A stretch of 64,000 nucleotides of DNA from positions 56,218 through 120,217 of the forward strand of contig NZ_JADIJR010000010.1 of assembly GCF_017355365.1 (NCBI RefSeq), given 5' to 3'. Of this stretch, positions 25,129 to 33,515 are shown piece by piece; the stretch's first letter is position 1; each line of letters starts with the position of its first letter. The stretch is from Microbacterium sp. SD291 (lineage in GTDB: Bacteria; Actinomycetota; Actinomycetes; Actinomycetales; Microbacteriaceae). The notes beneath the pieces are model-generated. The model made no database searches and was not told the DNA's origin. It was given only the letters and a program-made list of their open reading frames with translations. Made by a program: the position numbers and the translations under genes.

Positions 25129-26775
25129 TCAGTCGGTCTCGGTGAGGTATCGCGAGTAGGCGCCGAGGGTGAGGAAGGCCGGGAACTCCTCCTGCAGGGC
25201 CACCTCGCGGAAGATCGCCGCGGCGTCCTCGAAGCGGTCTCCGGCGGACCGGGTCGCCTGGGCGACCGTCTCCCGGATCAGGCCCTCGACGTACTCGGCG
25301 GTGATCGGGGTGCCGTCCTCGGTGCTGCGGTCCTGGTGGATCCACTGCCACACCTGCGAGCGGCTGATCTCGGCCGTCGCGGCATCCTCCATGAGGTTGT
25401 CGATCGCCACGGCGCCGAGCCCCCGCAGCCACGCCTCCAGGTAGCGGATCGCGACCGACACGTTGTCGCGCACGCCCTGTGCGGTGATCGGGCGCCCGAT
25501 GTGCAGGTCGAGAAGATCGGATGCCGTCACGTGCACGTCGGAGCGCTGGCGGTCGACCTGGTTCGGCCTGTCACCGAGCACGGCGTCGAACTCGGCCTGG
25601 GCGGTCGGGATCAGGTCGGGGTGCGCCACCCAGGTGCCGTCGAAGCCGTCGCCGGCCTCGCGCTTCTTGTCGGCGGAGACCCGCTCGATCGCGCGGGCTG
25701 TCACCTCGGGGTCGCGGCGGTTCGGGATGAACGCGCTCATGCCGCCGATCGCGTAGGCGCCCCGCTTGTGGCAGGTCTGCACGAGCAGGTCGGTGTACGC
25801 CCGCATGAACGGCACCGTCATGGTGACCTCGCTGCGGTCGGGCAGGACGAAGCGGGCACCGCGGCCGCGGTAGTTCTTGATGATCGAGAAGATGTAGTCC
25901 CAGCGTCCGGCGTTGAGCCCTGCACAGTGGTCGCGCAGCTCGTACAGGATCTCGTCCATCTCGAAGGCGGCCGGGAGCGTCTCGATGAGCACGGTCGCGC
26001 GGATCGTGCCGTGCGGGATGCCTACGTACTCCTCGCTGAAGCTGAAGATGTCGTCCCACAGCCTCGCCTCCTCGCTCGACTCGAGCTTGGCGATGTAGAA
26101 GTACGGGCCGCGACCCGCCTCGATGAGCGCCTGCGCGTTGTGCAGGAAGTAGAGGCCGAAGTCGACCAGTGAGCCGGATGCCGACATCCGCCGGCCGGAC
26201 CGGTCGGTGAACTCGACGTGCTTCTCGGTGAGGTGCCAGCCGCGCGGACGCATCACGATCGTGGGCGTCTGCTCGGCGGTGACGCGGTATTCCTTGCCTT
26301 CGGCAGAGGTGTGGGTGAGGTCGCCGCGGATGGCGTCGCGCAGGGCGAGCTGCCCTTCGATCACGTTCGTCCAGGTGGGGCTGGTGGCGTCCTCCTGGTC
26401 GGCGAGCCAGACCTTCGCGCCGGAGTTCAGGGCGTTGATGGTCATCTTCGGATCGGTGGGCCCGGTGATCTCGACACGGCGGTCCTCGAGGCCGGGACCT
26501 GCGCCGGCGACGCGCCAGTCGCGGTCTTCGCGGATGTGCGCGGTGTCGTCACGGAACCGCGGGTCGTGCCCGTTGCCGATCTCGAAGCGGCGGCGCATGC
26601 GGTCGGCGAGCCGGTCGTGGCGGCGGGAGGCGAAGCGGTGGTGCAGCTCGGTGAGGAAGGCGACCGCCTCGGGGGTGAGGATCTCCTCGTAGCGCTCGCG
26701 GATGGGGCCGGTGACCGTGATCGCCGGACCCTGCTGGGTGGTCTGGATCGGTGCGGTGGTGGTGGGAGTGCTCAT
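25129..26775 (-). CDS. aceB: Malate synthase A
   Basis: Condenses glyoxylate with acetyl-CoA to malate. 548 residues, the A-form size (about 530-550), not the 720-residue G form. Motifs: DFEDATSPTW-like DQEDATSPTWTNVIEGQ near 145-161, RPRGWHLTEKH near 195-205, LIETLPAAFEMDEILYELRDHCAGLN near 265-290 carrying the Mg ligands, and GRWDYIFS near 291. ATG preceded by AAAGGA at about 10 nt. First gene of the aceB-aceA operon, divergent from ramB across 181 bp. Confidence 0.95.
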   Translation of the reverse strand: MSTPTTTAPIQTTQQGPAITVTGPIRERYEEILTPEAVAFLTELHHRFASRRHDRLADRMRRRFEIGNGHDPRFRDDTAHIREDRDWRVAGAGPGLEDRRVEITGPTDPKMTINALNSGAKVWLADQEDATSPTWTNVIEGQLALRDAIRGDLTHTSAEGKEYRVTAEQTPTIVMRPRGWHLTEKHVEFTDRSGRRMSASGSLVDFGLYFLHNAQALIEAGRGPYFYIAKLESSEEARLWDDIFSFSEEYVGIPHGTIRATVLIETLPAAFEMDEILYELRDHCAGLNAGRWDYIFSIIKNYRGRGARFVLPDRSEVTMTVPFMRAYTDLLVQTCHKRGAYAIGGMSAFIPNRRDPEVTARAIERVSADKKREAGDGFDGTWVAHPDLIPTAQAEFDAVLGDRPNQVDRQRSDVHVTASDLLDLHIGRPITAQGVRDNVSVAIRYLEAWLRGLGAVAIDNLMEDAATAEISRSQVWQWIHQDRSTEDGTPITAEYVEGLIRETVAQATRSAGDRFEDAAAIFREVALQEEFPAFLTLGAYSRYLTETD

Positions 26776-26928
26776 GATCTGAAGTCCTTTGCAGGTGAAG
26801 TCGGAGGCGTCGGATCGGCGGGTTGTGCTGGTCGCGGCTGGGGGTTCGGCGGTGCCGGGTGGCTTGTTTCCACTGTGGGTGAAGTTCGCAGACCCGACGG
26901 ACCAAATCAGCTGTGAAGATTGGTCGTA

Positions 26929-26949
26929 ATTCTGTTTCTGTGACAGAAT
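26929..26949. promoter_or_regulatory. Inverted repeat overlapping the ramB-like -10 region
   Basis: ATTCTGT (26929-26935) and ACAGAAT (26943-26949) are exact reverse complements 7 bp apart; the right arm contains CAGAAT, the apparent -10 of the regulator, 7 nt before its ATG. Position fits autorepression and control of the divergent aceB promoter. It does not match the AAAGTTTGCAAA-type RamB box described in Corynebacterium, so the protein/site pairing is inferred. Confidence 0.5.
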
Positions 26950-26956
26950 CGCTCCC

Positions 26957-28408
26957 ATGGACACCTCAGCCGCCGCAGAAGACGCCGACGCCCTCACGAT
27001 CGGTCGCCGTGTCCGGCAGCTCCGCACCGCACGCGGAATGACCCTCGACGACCTCGCGGCCGCGGTCGGCAGGGCGCCGAGCCAGATGTCGATGATCGAG
27101 ACGGGCAAGCGCGAGCCGAAGCTCACGCAGCTGCAGGCGATCGCGCGTGCGCTGGGCGTGACCATCGACGCGCTGCTGGAGGGCGAGCCGCTCGACGAGC
27201 GCAGCGCGATCGAGATCGCGCTGGAGCGGGCGATGAGGGGGCAGACGTTCCAGGCGCTGGGCATCGAGCCCTTCCGAATCGCCAAGAGCGTGCCGACGGA
27301 TGCCCTGAGAGCACTTCTCGCGCTCCACGGCGAGATCGACCGGCTCAAGGACGAGCGCGCGGCGACGCCGGAGGAGGCGAGGCGCGCCAACGTCGAGCTC
27401 CGCCACCTCATGCGCCGGCAGGACAACCATTTCGCCGACCTCGAGGCGAAGGCATCCGAGATCCTCACCGCCGTCCGGCACTCCGGCGGGCCGCTCACCC
27501 AGCGCTCGGCATCCGAGATCGCCGCCTATCTCGGCTTCACCCTGCACTACGCCGCCGACCTGCCGCAGACCACGCGCAGCGTGGCCGACCTCGCGAACGG
27601 CCGGCTCTATCTCTCCGGCCAGGTGCAGGCGAAGGGTGATGCGCGCACCGCGGTGCTGCAGGCGCTCTCCTCGCGGATGCTCGGTCACGCAGAGCCGCGC
27701 AGCTACGCCGAGTTCCTCCGCCAGCGCGTCGAGACCAACTACCTGACCGGTGCTCTGCTGATGCCCGAGGGCCACGTGGTGCCGATGCTCGCTGAGGCGA
27801 AGTCCCGCAAGGCGATCTCGATCGAAGACCTCCGCGACGCGTACTCGGTGTCGTACGAGACCGCCGCGCACCGCTTCACGAACCTGGCGACCAGGCACCT
27901 CGACATCCCGGTGCACTTCCTGAAGGTGCACGAATCGGGCACGATCACCAAGGCGTACGAGAACGACGACGTGAACTTCCCGACCGATCGGCTCGGCGCG
28001 ATCGAAGGGCAGATGTGCTGCCGCAGGTGGACGAGCCGCGTCGTGTTCGACGAGGACGACCGGTTCAACCCGTACTACCAGTACACCGATACCGGCAACG
28101 GCACCTACTGGTGCACCGCGCGCGTCGAGGCGTCCAGCGAGGGGCTGCACTCGGTGAGCGTCGGCGTGCGCTTCGACGACACCAAGTGGTTCGTCGGCAG
28201 GGACACCCCGCATCGCGGAGTCTCCAAGCACTCGGTCGAGGTGTGCTGCCGTCGCGCCCCGGCCGAGCTCGAGGAGCGCTGGCGCGAGAACTCCTGGCCG
28301 AATGTGAAGACGCCGCGCACGCTGCTCGCGACGCTCCCCACCGGCGCGTTCCCCGGCGTGGACACCACCGATGTCTACGAGTTCCTGGAGGCGCACGCGC
28401 CGGCCTGA
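26957..28408 (+). CDS. ramB: RamB-like XRE/ImmA-type regulator of acetate metabolism
   Basis: 483 residues. N-terminal XRE helix-turn-helix at about 13-70 (VRQLRTARGMTLDDLAAAVGRAPSQMSMIETGKREP). The middle carries an IrrE/ImmA-like region (EFLRQRVETNYLTGALLMPE, near 258-275, without a complete zinc HExxH), and the C-terminus has the cysteine-bearing short-chain-acyl regulator domain (QMCCRRW near 354 and VEVCCRRAP near 430). Corynebacterium RamB represses aceA/aceB. Divergent position supports the same role here. CAGAAT lies 7 nt before the ATG, leaderless. Confidence 0.88.
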   Translation: MDTSAAAEDADALTIGRRVRQLRTARGMTLDDLAAAVGRAPSQMSMIETGKREPKLTQLQAIARALGVTIDALLEGEPLDERSAIEIALERAMRGQTFQALGIEPFRIAKSVPTDALRALLALHGEIDRLKDERAATPEEARRANVELRHLMRRQDNHFADLEAKASEILTAVRHSGGPLTQRSASEIAAYLGFTLHYAADLPQTTRSVADLANGRLYLSGQVQAKGDARTAVLQALSSRMLGHAEPRSYAEFLRQRVETNYLTGALLMPEGHVVPMLAEAKSRKAISIEDLRDAYSVSYETAAHRFTNLATRHLDIPVHFLKVHESGTITKAYENDDVNFPTDRLGAIEGQMCCRRWTSRVVFDEDDRFNPYYQYTDTGNGTYWCTARVEASSEGLHSVSVGVRFDDTKWFVGRDTPHRGVSKHSVEVCCRRAPAELEERWRENSWPNVKTPRTLLATLPTGAFPGVDTTDVYEFLEAHAPA

Positions 28409-28415
28409 GTGCGGG

Positions 28416-28979
28416 TCAGCGCGTGTCGCCGAGGCCGCGGAGCACGATCTCCAGTCCTCGTTCGAAGGCCGCGTCGACGTCGCCGCCCTGGCGGAAGCCG
28501 CCGTTCTGCTCCATCATGCAGAAGCCGTAGGCCCACGCGGTGAGGGTGCGTGCGGCCGAGAGCGGGTCGTCGGGAGCCAGGGTACCCATCGTGCCCAGCA
28601 GTGTGGTCATCACCGGGGCGACGGCCTCCGGGGAGGGGCCGGCCGGCGGTGCGGGTGCGCAGAACAGCAGGGTCGTGACGGTCGGCGATCTCGCCGCGAG
28701 CGCCCGCAGGGCGCGGGCGGCGCCGGCGAGGACGTCCCGCGGATCGCTCGAGCCTTCGGCCAGCGCGGCGATCTCGGCCGAGAGCTCGCCCGCGGCATCG
28801 TCGGCCGCGAGCCGGAGCAGCTCGTGCCGGTTCGCCGCGTGCTTGTAGAGGCTTGGTGCGCGCACCCCGACGGCGGCGGCGACCGCGCTCATGGTCACGG
28901 CATCCACGCCATCGCGCTCCGCGATCGTGTGGATGGCGCGCACCAGCGCCCCGGCACTGACTCGCTGCGGTGCAGGCAT
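28416..28979 (-). CDS. TetR-family repressor
   Basis: 187 residues. HTH at about 10-55 (DAVTMSAVAAAVGVRAPSLYKHAANRHELLRL); C-terminal helical ligand domain of the TetR_C_33/WHG type (GFCMMEQNGGFRQGGDVDAAFERGLEIVL). Convergent with ramB and divergent from the MBL hydrolase. Promoter seen on the minus strand: TTGATG (+ coordinates 29024-29029), 17-bp spacer, TAGAGT (29001-29006); GAAGGAGG precedes the ATG. Both promoters overlap two tandem palindromes, so self-repression and repression of the hydrolase gene are likely. Confidence 0.9.
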   Translation of the reverse strand: MPAPQRVSAGALVRAIHTIAERDGVDAVTMSAVAAAVGVRAPSLYKHAANRHELLRLAADDAAGELSAEIAALAEGSSDPRDVLAGAARALRALAARSPTVTTLLFCAPAPPAGPSPEAVAPVMTTLLGTMGTLAPDDPLSAARTLTAWAYGFCMMEQNGGFRQGGDVDAAFERGLEIVLRGLGDTR

Positions 28980-29005
28980 CCGAACCTCCTTCTGCCGTCC
29001 ACTCT

Positions 29006-29046
29006 AAGGCTATTGACCGTAGCCATCAAGGCTATGTACTGTAGCC
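29006..29046. promoter_or_regulatory. Two tandem TetR operators with divergent promoters
   Basis: GGCTA-N7-TAGCC occurs at 29008-29024 and again at 29030-29046, 22 bp apart, inside a 19-bp direct repeat (29006-29024 and 29028-29046). The rightward promoter TTGACC (29013-29018)-N18-TACTGT (29037-29042) and the leftward promoter TTGATG-N17-TAGAGT are both covered by the sites. Confidence 0.75.
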
Positions 29047-29049
29047 GAC

Positions 29050-29757
29050 ATGACTCCTCAGCTTCTCCGCATCGGCGACGACATCGTCGCGATCCACGCG
29101 ATCGTCACCGACGAGGGCGTGACGCTTATCGACGCGGGCCTCTCCGGCGACCTGGGCGCGCTGCGGACGGCGCTCGCCGGTGCGGGGCGTTCGTTCGCGG
29201 ACATCCGGGGCGTGGTGCTGACGCACGGCGACGCCGATCACATCGGCATCGCCGAGCGGCTTCGGGCCGATCACGGCGTCCCGGTGCACATCCTCGCGGA
29301 GGACGTCGAACTCGCCACGGGCGCGGCGCCGGCTCGATCCGTGAAGGCCGACGCCTGGCGCCTCGGGCCCGCGTTGCGCTTCCTCTGGGTCGGACTCCGC
29401 CGCGGCGGGCTGCGCACGCGCCATCCCCGGTCGGTGCGGACCATCGCCGACGGAGACGTCCTCGACCTTCCCGGCCGGCCGGAGATCATCGCCATCCCGG
29501 GGCATACCCGGGGCTCCGCCGCGATCCGCGTGCCGGCGGTCGGCGCGCTGTTCCTCGGAGACGCGATCACCACGAGGCACGTGCTCACCGGGGAGGCGGG
29601 CGCGCGGCTCGCGCCGTTCAGCGACGACCCGCAGATGACCCGCCGCAGCCTCGAGCACCTTCGCGCGCTGCCGGAGTCGCGCATCTTCCCCGGGCACGGA
29701 CCCGAGTTCGCCGGGACGGCGGCCGACCTTCTGAACGCGCTCGACAGTCGCGCGTGA
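29050..29757 (+). CDS. MBL-fold metallo-hydrolase
   Basis: 235 residues. The zinc motif appears as LTHGDADHIG near 57-66 (HxDxDH, a variant of HxHxDH), then GHTRGSAAI near 155, GDAIT near 177 and the final GHGPEF near 217. Such proteins include lactonases, glyoxalase-II-like and other hydrolases. The ATG at 29050 lies 7 nt after TACTGT, a leaderless start, and the operators of the divergent TetR gene cover the promoter. The inducer and substrate are unknown; a detoxifying lactonase or thioesterase role is a guess. Confidence 0.85.
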   Translation: MTPQLLRIGDDIVAIHAIVTDEGVTLIDAGLSGDLGALRTALAGAGRSFADIRGVVLTHGDADHIGIAERLRADHGVPVHILAEDVELATGAAPARSVKADAWRLGPALRFLWVGLRRGGLRTRHPRSVRTIADGDVLDLPGRPEIIAIPGHTRGSAAIRVPAVGALFLGDAITTRHVLTGEAGARLAPFSDDPQMTRRSLEHLRALPESRIFPGHGPEFAGTAADLLNALDSRA

Positions 29758-29784
29758 GCTTGTGCGTGAGCGCGGCGAGCCGAG

Positions 29785-30384
29785 TCAGAGCCGCCCGCGT
29801 CCTGCCACCGCGAGATACCGCTCGTCGGTGATCGTCCGCCCCCAGAGCGCGCTGTCAGGCAGCTGCCTGAGCTCGACGTCCTGGAATCCGGCTAGGCCGA
29901 GCAGCGCGGACGTCTCGTGGGACGCGAGTCCGACCTCGGTGTGCCAACGGCCCTCGACGAGGACGACGATGCCGTCGGGGCGGAGAAGATCCCTCCACCG
30001 GCGCAATGCGCCGATCGGGTCGGGCAGAGCCCACAGCACATGTCTGCTCAGCACGATGTCGTACTGCCCGTCGACGAGCGGCGGCGACGAAGCGTCCGCG
30101 CAGATCAGCTCGACGTCCACGCCTGCGGAGGCTCGCTTTCGACGTGCGAGCTCGATCATGCGCCGCGAGAAGTCGACTCCGGTGACGTGATGGCCGTGTT
30201 CCGCGAGCATCACGGACAGCGTTCCCGTGCCGCAGCCCAGATCCGCCACTCGTGCAGGGCCGGACCCGACGATCGGGAGGAGCAGGTCCTCCCAGGCGCG
30301 CCGGGTCGACTCCTGCCCGAGCCCGTGATCGGCGGCCTCGTCGAACGAATCCGCCTCAAAGTCCCACATCGATGGATCCGACAT
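29785..30384 (-). CDS. Class I SAM-dependent methyltransferase
   Basis: 199 residues. SAM-binding motif I VADLGCGTGTLSV near 46-58, acidic loop VTGVDFSRRMIELAR near 69-83, motif II with ICADASSPPL near 95-104 and post-motif VLSRHVLWALPDP. Methyltransf_11/25 type; many act on small metabolites or tRNA. ATG chosen because TACGTT (minus strand 30391-30396) lies 6 nt upstream, a leaderless promoter; a longer in-frame reading exists but overlaps the end of the PucR gene region. No partner gene indicates the substrate. Confidence 0.82.
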   Translation of the reverse strand: MSDPSMWDFEADSFDEAADHGLGQESTRRAWEDLLLPIVGSGPARVADLGCGTGTLSVMLAEHGHHVTGVDFSRRMIELARRKRASAGVDVELICADASSPPLVDGQYDIVLSRHVLWALPDPIGALRRWRDLLRPDGIVVLVEGRWHTEVGLASHETSALLGLAGFQDVELRQLPDSALWGRTITDERYLAVAGRGRL

Positions 30385-30431
30385 CCCGACAACGTACCCT
30401 CCGACACCGACATCAGCGGCGGGGATGAGCT

Positions 30432-31937
30432 TCAGTCCCTCGCGGTCTGCAGCAGCGTCCACATCTCGGCGCGGGCCGGGAACGTCGACAGGTCGATGCC
30501 CAGCACGGCGCCCGCCTGCGCGATCCGCGATCGCAGCGTGTGCCGGTGCACGCCCAGCGCCGCGGATGCCGGCTCGGCCCTGGCGTCGAGCTCGAGCCAT
30601 ACGCGCAGCGAACGCTCGAGGTCGGCGCCGGTGCGCGCGTCGTGCGCCCGCAGCGGCGCAAGACGGGATTCGGCGACGAGTCGCGCCTCATCGGTCGCCA
30701 GGGCGCTCAGGATGCTCGAGCCGACGGTGTCGGCGTAGCGGAAGGCTCCCGGCTCGCCCTGCTGGCGCAGAGCCGCGAGCGCCTGGGCCTGGGCCCGGGA
30801 GAAGGCGTCGTACGACTCGGGCTCGGAGACGCCCATCCGGATGCCGAAGCGCGCGGCGACCTCGTCGAGAAGTGACTCGTCGCCCGCCGAGAGGCACATC
30901 GTGAGGCCCTCCTCCGACTCTGCGAGGAAGACCGCTGTACCGTGCTCGGAGCGCCTGCGCTCCCACCAGTCCGTCACCGGCCCTGCGGGTGCGCCCGCGG
31001 CGACCGCGACCACGATCGGTGCCGGCGGGAGGCCGCCCAGCACTCGTCGCGCCAGCGCCGGATCGTCGTCGAGCAGGGAGGCGAGCAGCTGGGTGTGCAG
31101 TCGCCGGCGGCTGCGGGCGAGCTGCTCGCTCTGCTCGAGAGCGAGACCGGCCATCGCGATCACCGAGGTGACGACCGTGCGGGCCTCCGGGTCGAGTGCG
31201 TCCAGGGCGAGTGCGATCACGCCGCGCAGGTGGCCGCCGCGGCCGACGGTGAAGAGCATGAACACCTGGTCGTCGATGGTCAGAGACTGGCCGGCCTCGA
31301 GTCCTCGCGTGAGCACTTCGGCGACGTGCTCAGCGAGCCCGACGAGGACGTCGCTCGCGATCCCGTCGCGCGGATGCGAGAGCTCCAGTGCCCCGGCGGC
31401 GTCGTACATGCCCACCCACGCGCCGAGGCGGCGGCCGAGCTCGGCGAGGGTCGCGTCGAGCCCGCGGGGGCGGAGGGCGGCGAGGGCCAGGGCGCGCTGC
31501 GTGTCCAGAGCCCACGATCGCCGCGCGTAGGCCTGTGCGGCGATGGCCTCGGAGTGCGCCCTGGCGACGGCGATGAACGGCGTGCGGTAGGGCACCTCGA
31601 ACAGCGGCATCCCGTGCTCGGCGCAGGCGGCGAGGAGCTCCTCCGGGATGCCGGAGCGGTGCACCTCGGTGCCGAATCCGAGGCCGAGGACGCCGCGGTC
31701 CGCGAGCCGGCCGACGTACACGTCGATGCTCACGGCGTCGTCGAACTGCGTCCCGGTGGTCAGGAGGGCGAGATCCTCGGAGAGGAACGGGGTCGGGTCG
31801 GCGAGGTCCGAGCTGTGCACCCAGCGCAGGGCGCGGTCGAGGGCCCCGTCCGGCAGTGCGTCCTCGGCGGAGACCAGCGCCAGGCCGAGGTCGCGGCGCC
31901 GCAGCAGGGCGCGCAGCGTCGGCTGGTCGGCGGCCAT
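30432..31937 (-). CDS. PucR-family transcriptional regulator
   Basis: 501 residues. N-terminal PucR sensory domain (DLGLALVSAEDALPDGALDRALRWVHSSDLADPTPFL, about 16-52), a GGDEF-like/CdaR middle region and the C-terminal PucR-type HTH (LRVWLELDARAEPASAALGVHRHTLRSRI, about 443-475). PucR/CdaR regulators typically activate purine, GABA or sugar-diacid genes. It is divergent from gabT across 101 bp containing 19-bp imperfect direct repeats, and probably controls the putrescine/GABA cluster at 32039-40212. Similar to GabR-type PucR activators of GABA genes in other actinobacteria and bacilli. Confidence 0.9.
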   Translation of the reverse strand: MAADQPTLRALLRRRDLGLALVSAEDALPDGALDRALRWVHSSDLADPTPFLSEDLALLTTGTQFDDAVSIDVYVGRLADRGVLGLGFGTEVHRSGIPEELLAACAEHGMPLFEVPYRTPFIAVARAHSEAIAAQAYARRSWALDTQRALALAALRPRGLDATLAELGRRLGAWVGMYDAAGALELSHPRDGIASDVLVGLAEHVAEVLTRGLEAGQSLTIDDQVFMLFTVGRGGHLRGVIALALDALDPEARTVVTSVIAMAGLALEQSEQLARSRRRLHTQLLASLLDDDPALARRVLGGLPPAPIVVAVAAGAPAGPVTDWWERRRSEHGTAVFLAESEEGLTMCLSAGDESLLDEVAARFGIRMGVSEPESYDAFSRAQAQALAALRQQGEPGAFRYADTVGSSILSALATDEARLVAESRLAPLRAHDARTGADLERSLRVWLELDARAEPASAALGVHRHTLRSRIAQAGAVLGIDLSTFPARAEMWTLLQTARD

Positions 31938-31954
31938 GCGCGCTCCTGTCGAAA

Positions 31955-32003
31955 GTTATACGAACCGGCTAATCCTTCCTGAAGATTGTACAAGTCGGCG
32001 AAT
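31955..32003. promoter_or_regulatory. Direct repeats between pucR and gabT
   Basis: Sites at 31955-31973 and 31985-32003 share TT-TAC-A---CGGC-AAT with a 30-bp period (about three turns). They lie just upstream of the leaderless gabT promoter (TACGCT, 32026-32031), where an activator would be expected. Confidence 0.5.
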
Positions 32004-32038
32004 GCGTCGGGCTCTTCCGCGCCCGTACGCTCACGGAC

Positions 32039-33406
32039 ATGGCCCTTCTCGACACCGCAGCTGTTGCAGTTCCCCTCGGCGGACCCGACCTCCCCCAGGA
32101 GCGTCGCCTCGTGACCGAGCTCCCCGGCCCGCGCTCGGCCGAGATCCTCGCCCGCAAGGCGGATGCCGTCGCCGCAGGCGTCAGCCACGCGATCCCGGTC
32201 GCCGCCGTCGCGGCAGGCGGGGGCGTCGTCGTCGATGCCGACGGCAACTCGCTGATCGACCTCGGCAGCGGCATCGCCGTCACCACGGTCGGCAACGCGC
32301 ACCCGAAGATCGCGGCCGCCGTCGCCGCACAGGCCGCGCAGTTCACCCACACCTGCTTCATGATCTCGCCGTACGAGTCGTACATCGACGTCGCCGAGGC
32401 ACTCAACCGGATCACCCCCGGTGACTTCGCGAAGAAGAGCGCTCTGTTCAACTCCGGCGCCGAGGCCGTGGAGAACGCGATCAAGATCGCCCGCAAGCAC
32501 ACCGGCCGCCAGGCCGTCGTGGCGTTCGACCACGGCTACCACGGCCGCACGAACCTGACCATGGCGCTGACCGCCAAGTCGATGCCCTACAAGAGCGGCT
32601 TCGGCCCGTTCGCGTCGGAGGTGTACCGCGCCACCGCGTCGTACCCCTTCCGCGACGGACTCGCAGGCGCCGAGGCTGCGGCCCGCGCGATCCTCCAGAT
32701 CGAGAAGCAGATCGGCGCCGACAACCTCGCCGCCGTCATCATCGAGCCGATCCAGGGCGAGGGCGGCTTCATCGTCCCCGCTGACGGGTTCCTCCCGGCG
32801 ATCGTCGACTGGTGCCGTGCCAACGGCGTCGTCTTCATCGCCGACGAGGTGCAGACCGGATTCGCGCGCACCGGCGCGATGTTCGCGAGCGAGCTGTTCG
32901 GCATCGAACCCGACCTGATCACCACGGCCAAGGGCATCGCCGGCGGGCTTCCGCTCGCCGCGGTCACCGGCCGTGCCGAGATCATGGATGCCGCGCACGC
33001 GGGCGGCCTCGGCGGTACCTACGGCGGCAACCCCATCGCGTGCGCCGCGGCCCTCGCGGCGATCGACGTCTTCGAGAACGACGGGATGATCGAGCGCGCC
33101 CGCGAGATCGGCGAGCTCCTCAAGGCCAGGCTCGCCGGCATCCAGCAGGACGATGCCCGCATCGGCGACATCCGCGGACACGGCGCCATGATCGCGGCGG
33201 AGTTCGTGAACCCGGAGACCGGGGCACCGGATGCCGCGCTCACCGCCGCCGTCGCCAAGGCCTCCATCGCCCAAGGCGTGATCGTCCTCACCTGCGGAAC
33301 CTACGGCAACGTCATCCGGTTCCTGCCGCCGCTCTCGATCGGCGACGACATGCTGAACGAGGGCATCGACATCGTCGCCGCGGCGCTCGCCGCAGCCGCG
33401 CATTGA
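32039..33406 (+). CDS. gabT: 4-aminobutyrate--2-oxoglutarate transaminase
   Basis: Transfers the amino group of GABA to 2-oxoglutarate, giving succinate semialdehyde and glutamate. 455 residues, class III aminotransferase. GSGIAVTTVGN near 78-88, FNSGAEAVENAIK near 138-150, DEVQTGFARTG near 269-279, and the PLP lysine Lys298 in TTAKGIAGG. TACGCT (32026-32031) is 7 nt before the ATG, a leaderless promoter facing away from pucR. First gene of the putrescine/GABA cluster; a small GC hairpin follows its stop. Confidence 0.95.
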   Translation: MALLDTAAVAVPLGGPDLPQERRLVTELPGPRSAEILARKADAVAAGVSHAIPVAAVAAGGGVVVDADGNSLIDLGSGIAVTTVGNAHPKIAAAVAAQAAQFTHTCFMISPYESYIDVAEALNRITPGDFAKKSALFNSGAEAVENAIKIARKHTGRQAVVAFDHGYHGRTNLTMALTAKSMPYKSGFGPFASEVYRATASYPFRDGLAGAEAAARAILQIEKQIGADNLAAVIIEPIQGEGGFIVPADGFLPAIVDWCRANGVVFIADEVQTGFARTGAMFASELFGIEPDLITTAKGIAGGLPLAAVTGRAEIMDAAHAGGLGGTYGGNPIACAAALAAIDVFENDGMIERAREIGELLKARLAGIQQDDARIGDIRGHGAMIAAEFVNPETGAPDAALTAAVAKASIAQGVIVLTCGTYGNVIRFLPPLSIGDDMLNEGIDIVAAALAAAAH

Positions 33407-33410
33407 CCAG

Positions 33411-33430
33411 GGGCCGCGCAGGCGCGGCCC
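33411..33430 (+). terminator. Short GC hairpin after gabT
   Basis: GGGCCGCGC (33411-33419) pairs with GCGCGGCCC (33422-33430) around AG, 5 bp after the gabT stop. Confidence 0.6.
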
Positions 33431-33441
33431 TCACCAGATGT

Positions 33442-33482
33442 CCGGTCGCGACTCGTGTCGGGGGATTTCGAGTCGCGACCGG
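33442..33482. repeat. 14-bp inverted repeat between gabT and amine oxidase gene
   Basis: CCGGTCGCGACTCG (33442-33455) and its exact reverse complement (33469-33482) flank 13 bases. Either a second terminator, a leader structure of the amine oxidase mRNA or a dispersed palindrome; the short T run TTT before the right arm is on the wrong side for a classic terminator. Confidence 0.7.
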
Positions 33483-33515
33483 CACTATTCGTTTCACCTG
33501 ACGAAGGAGCTGCAG

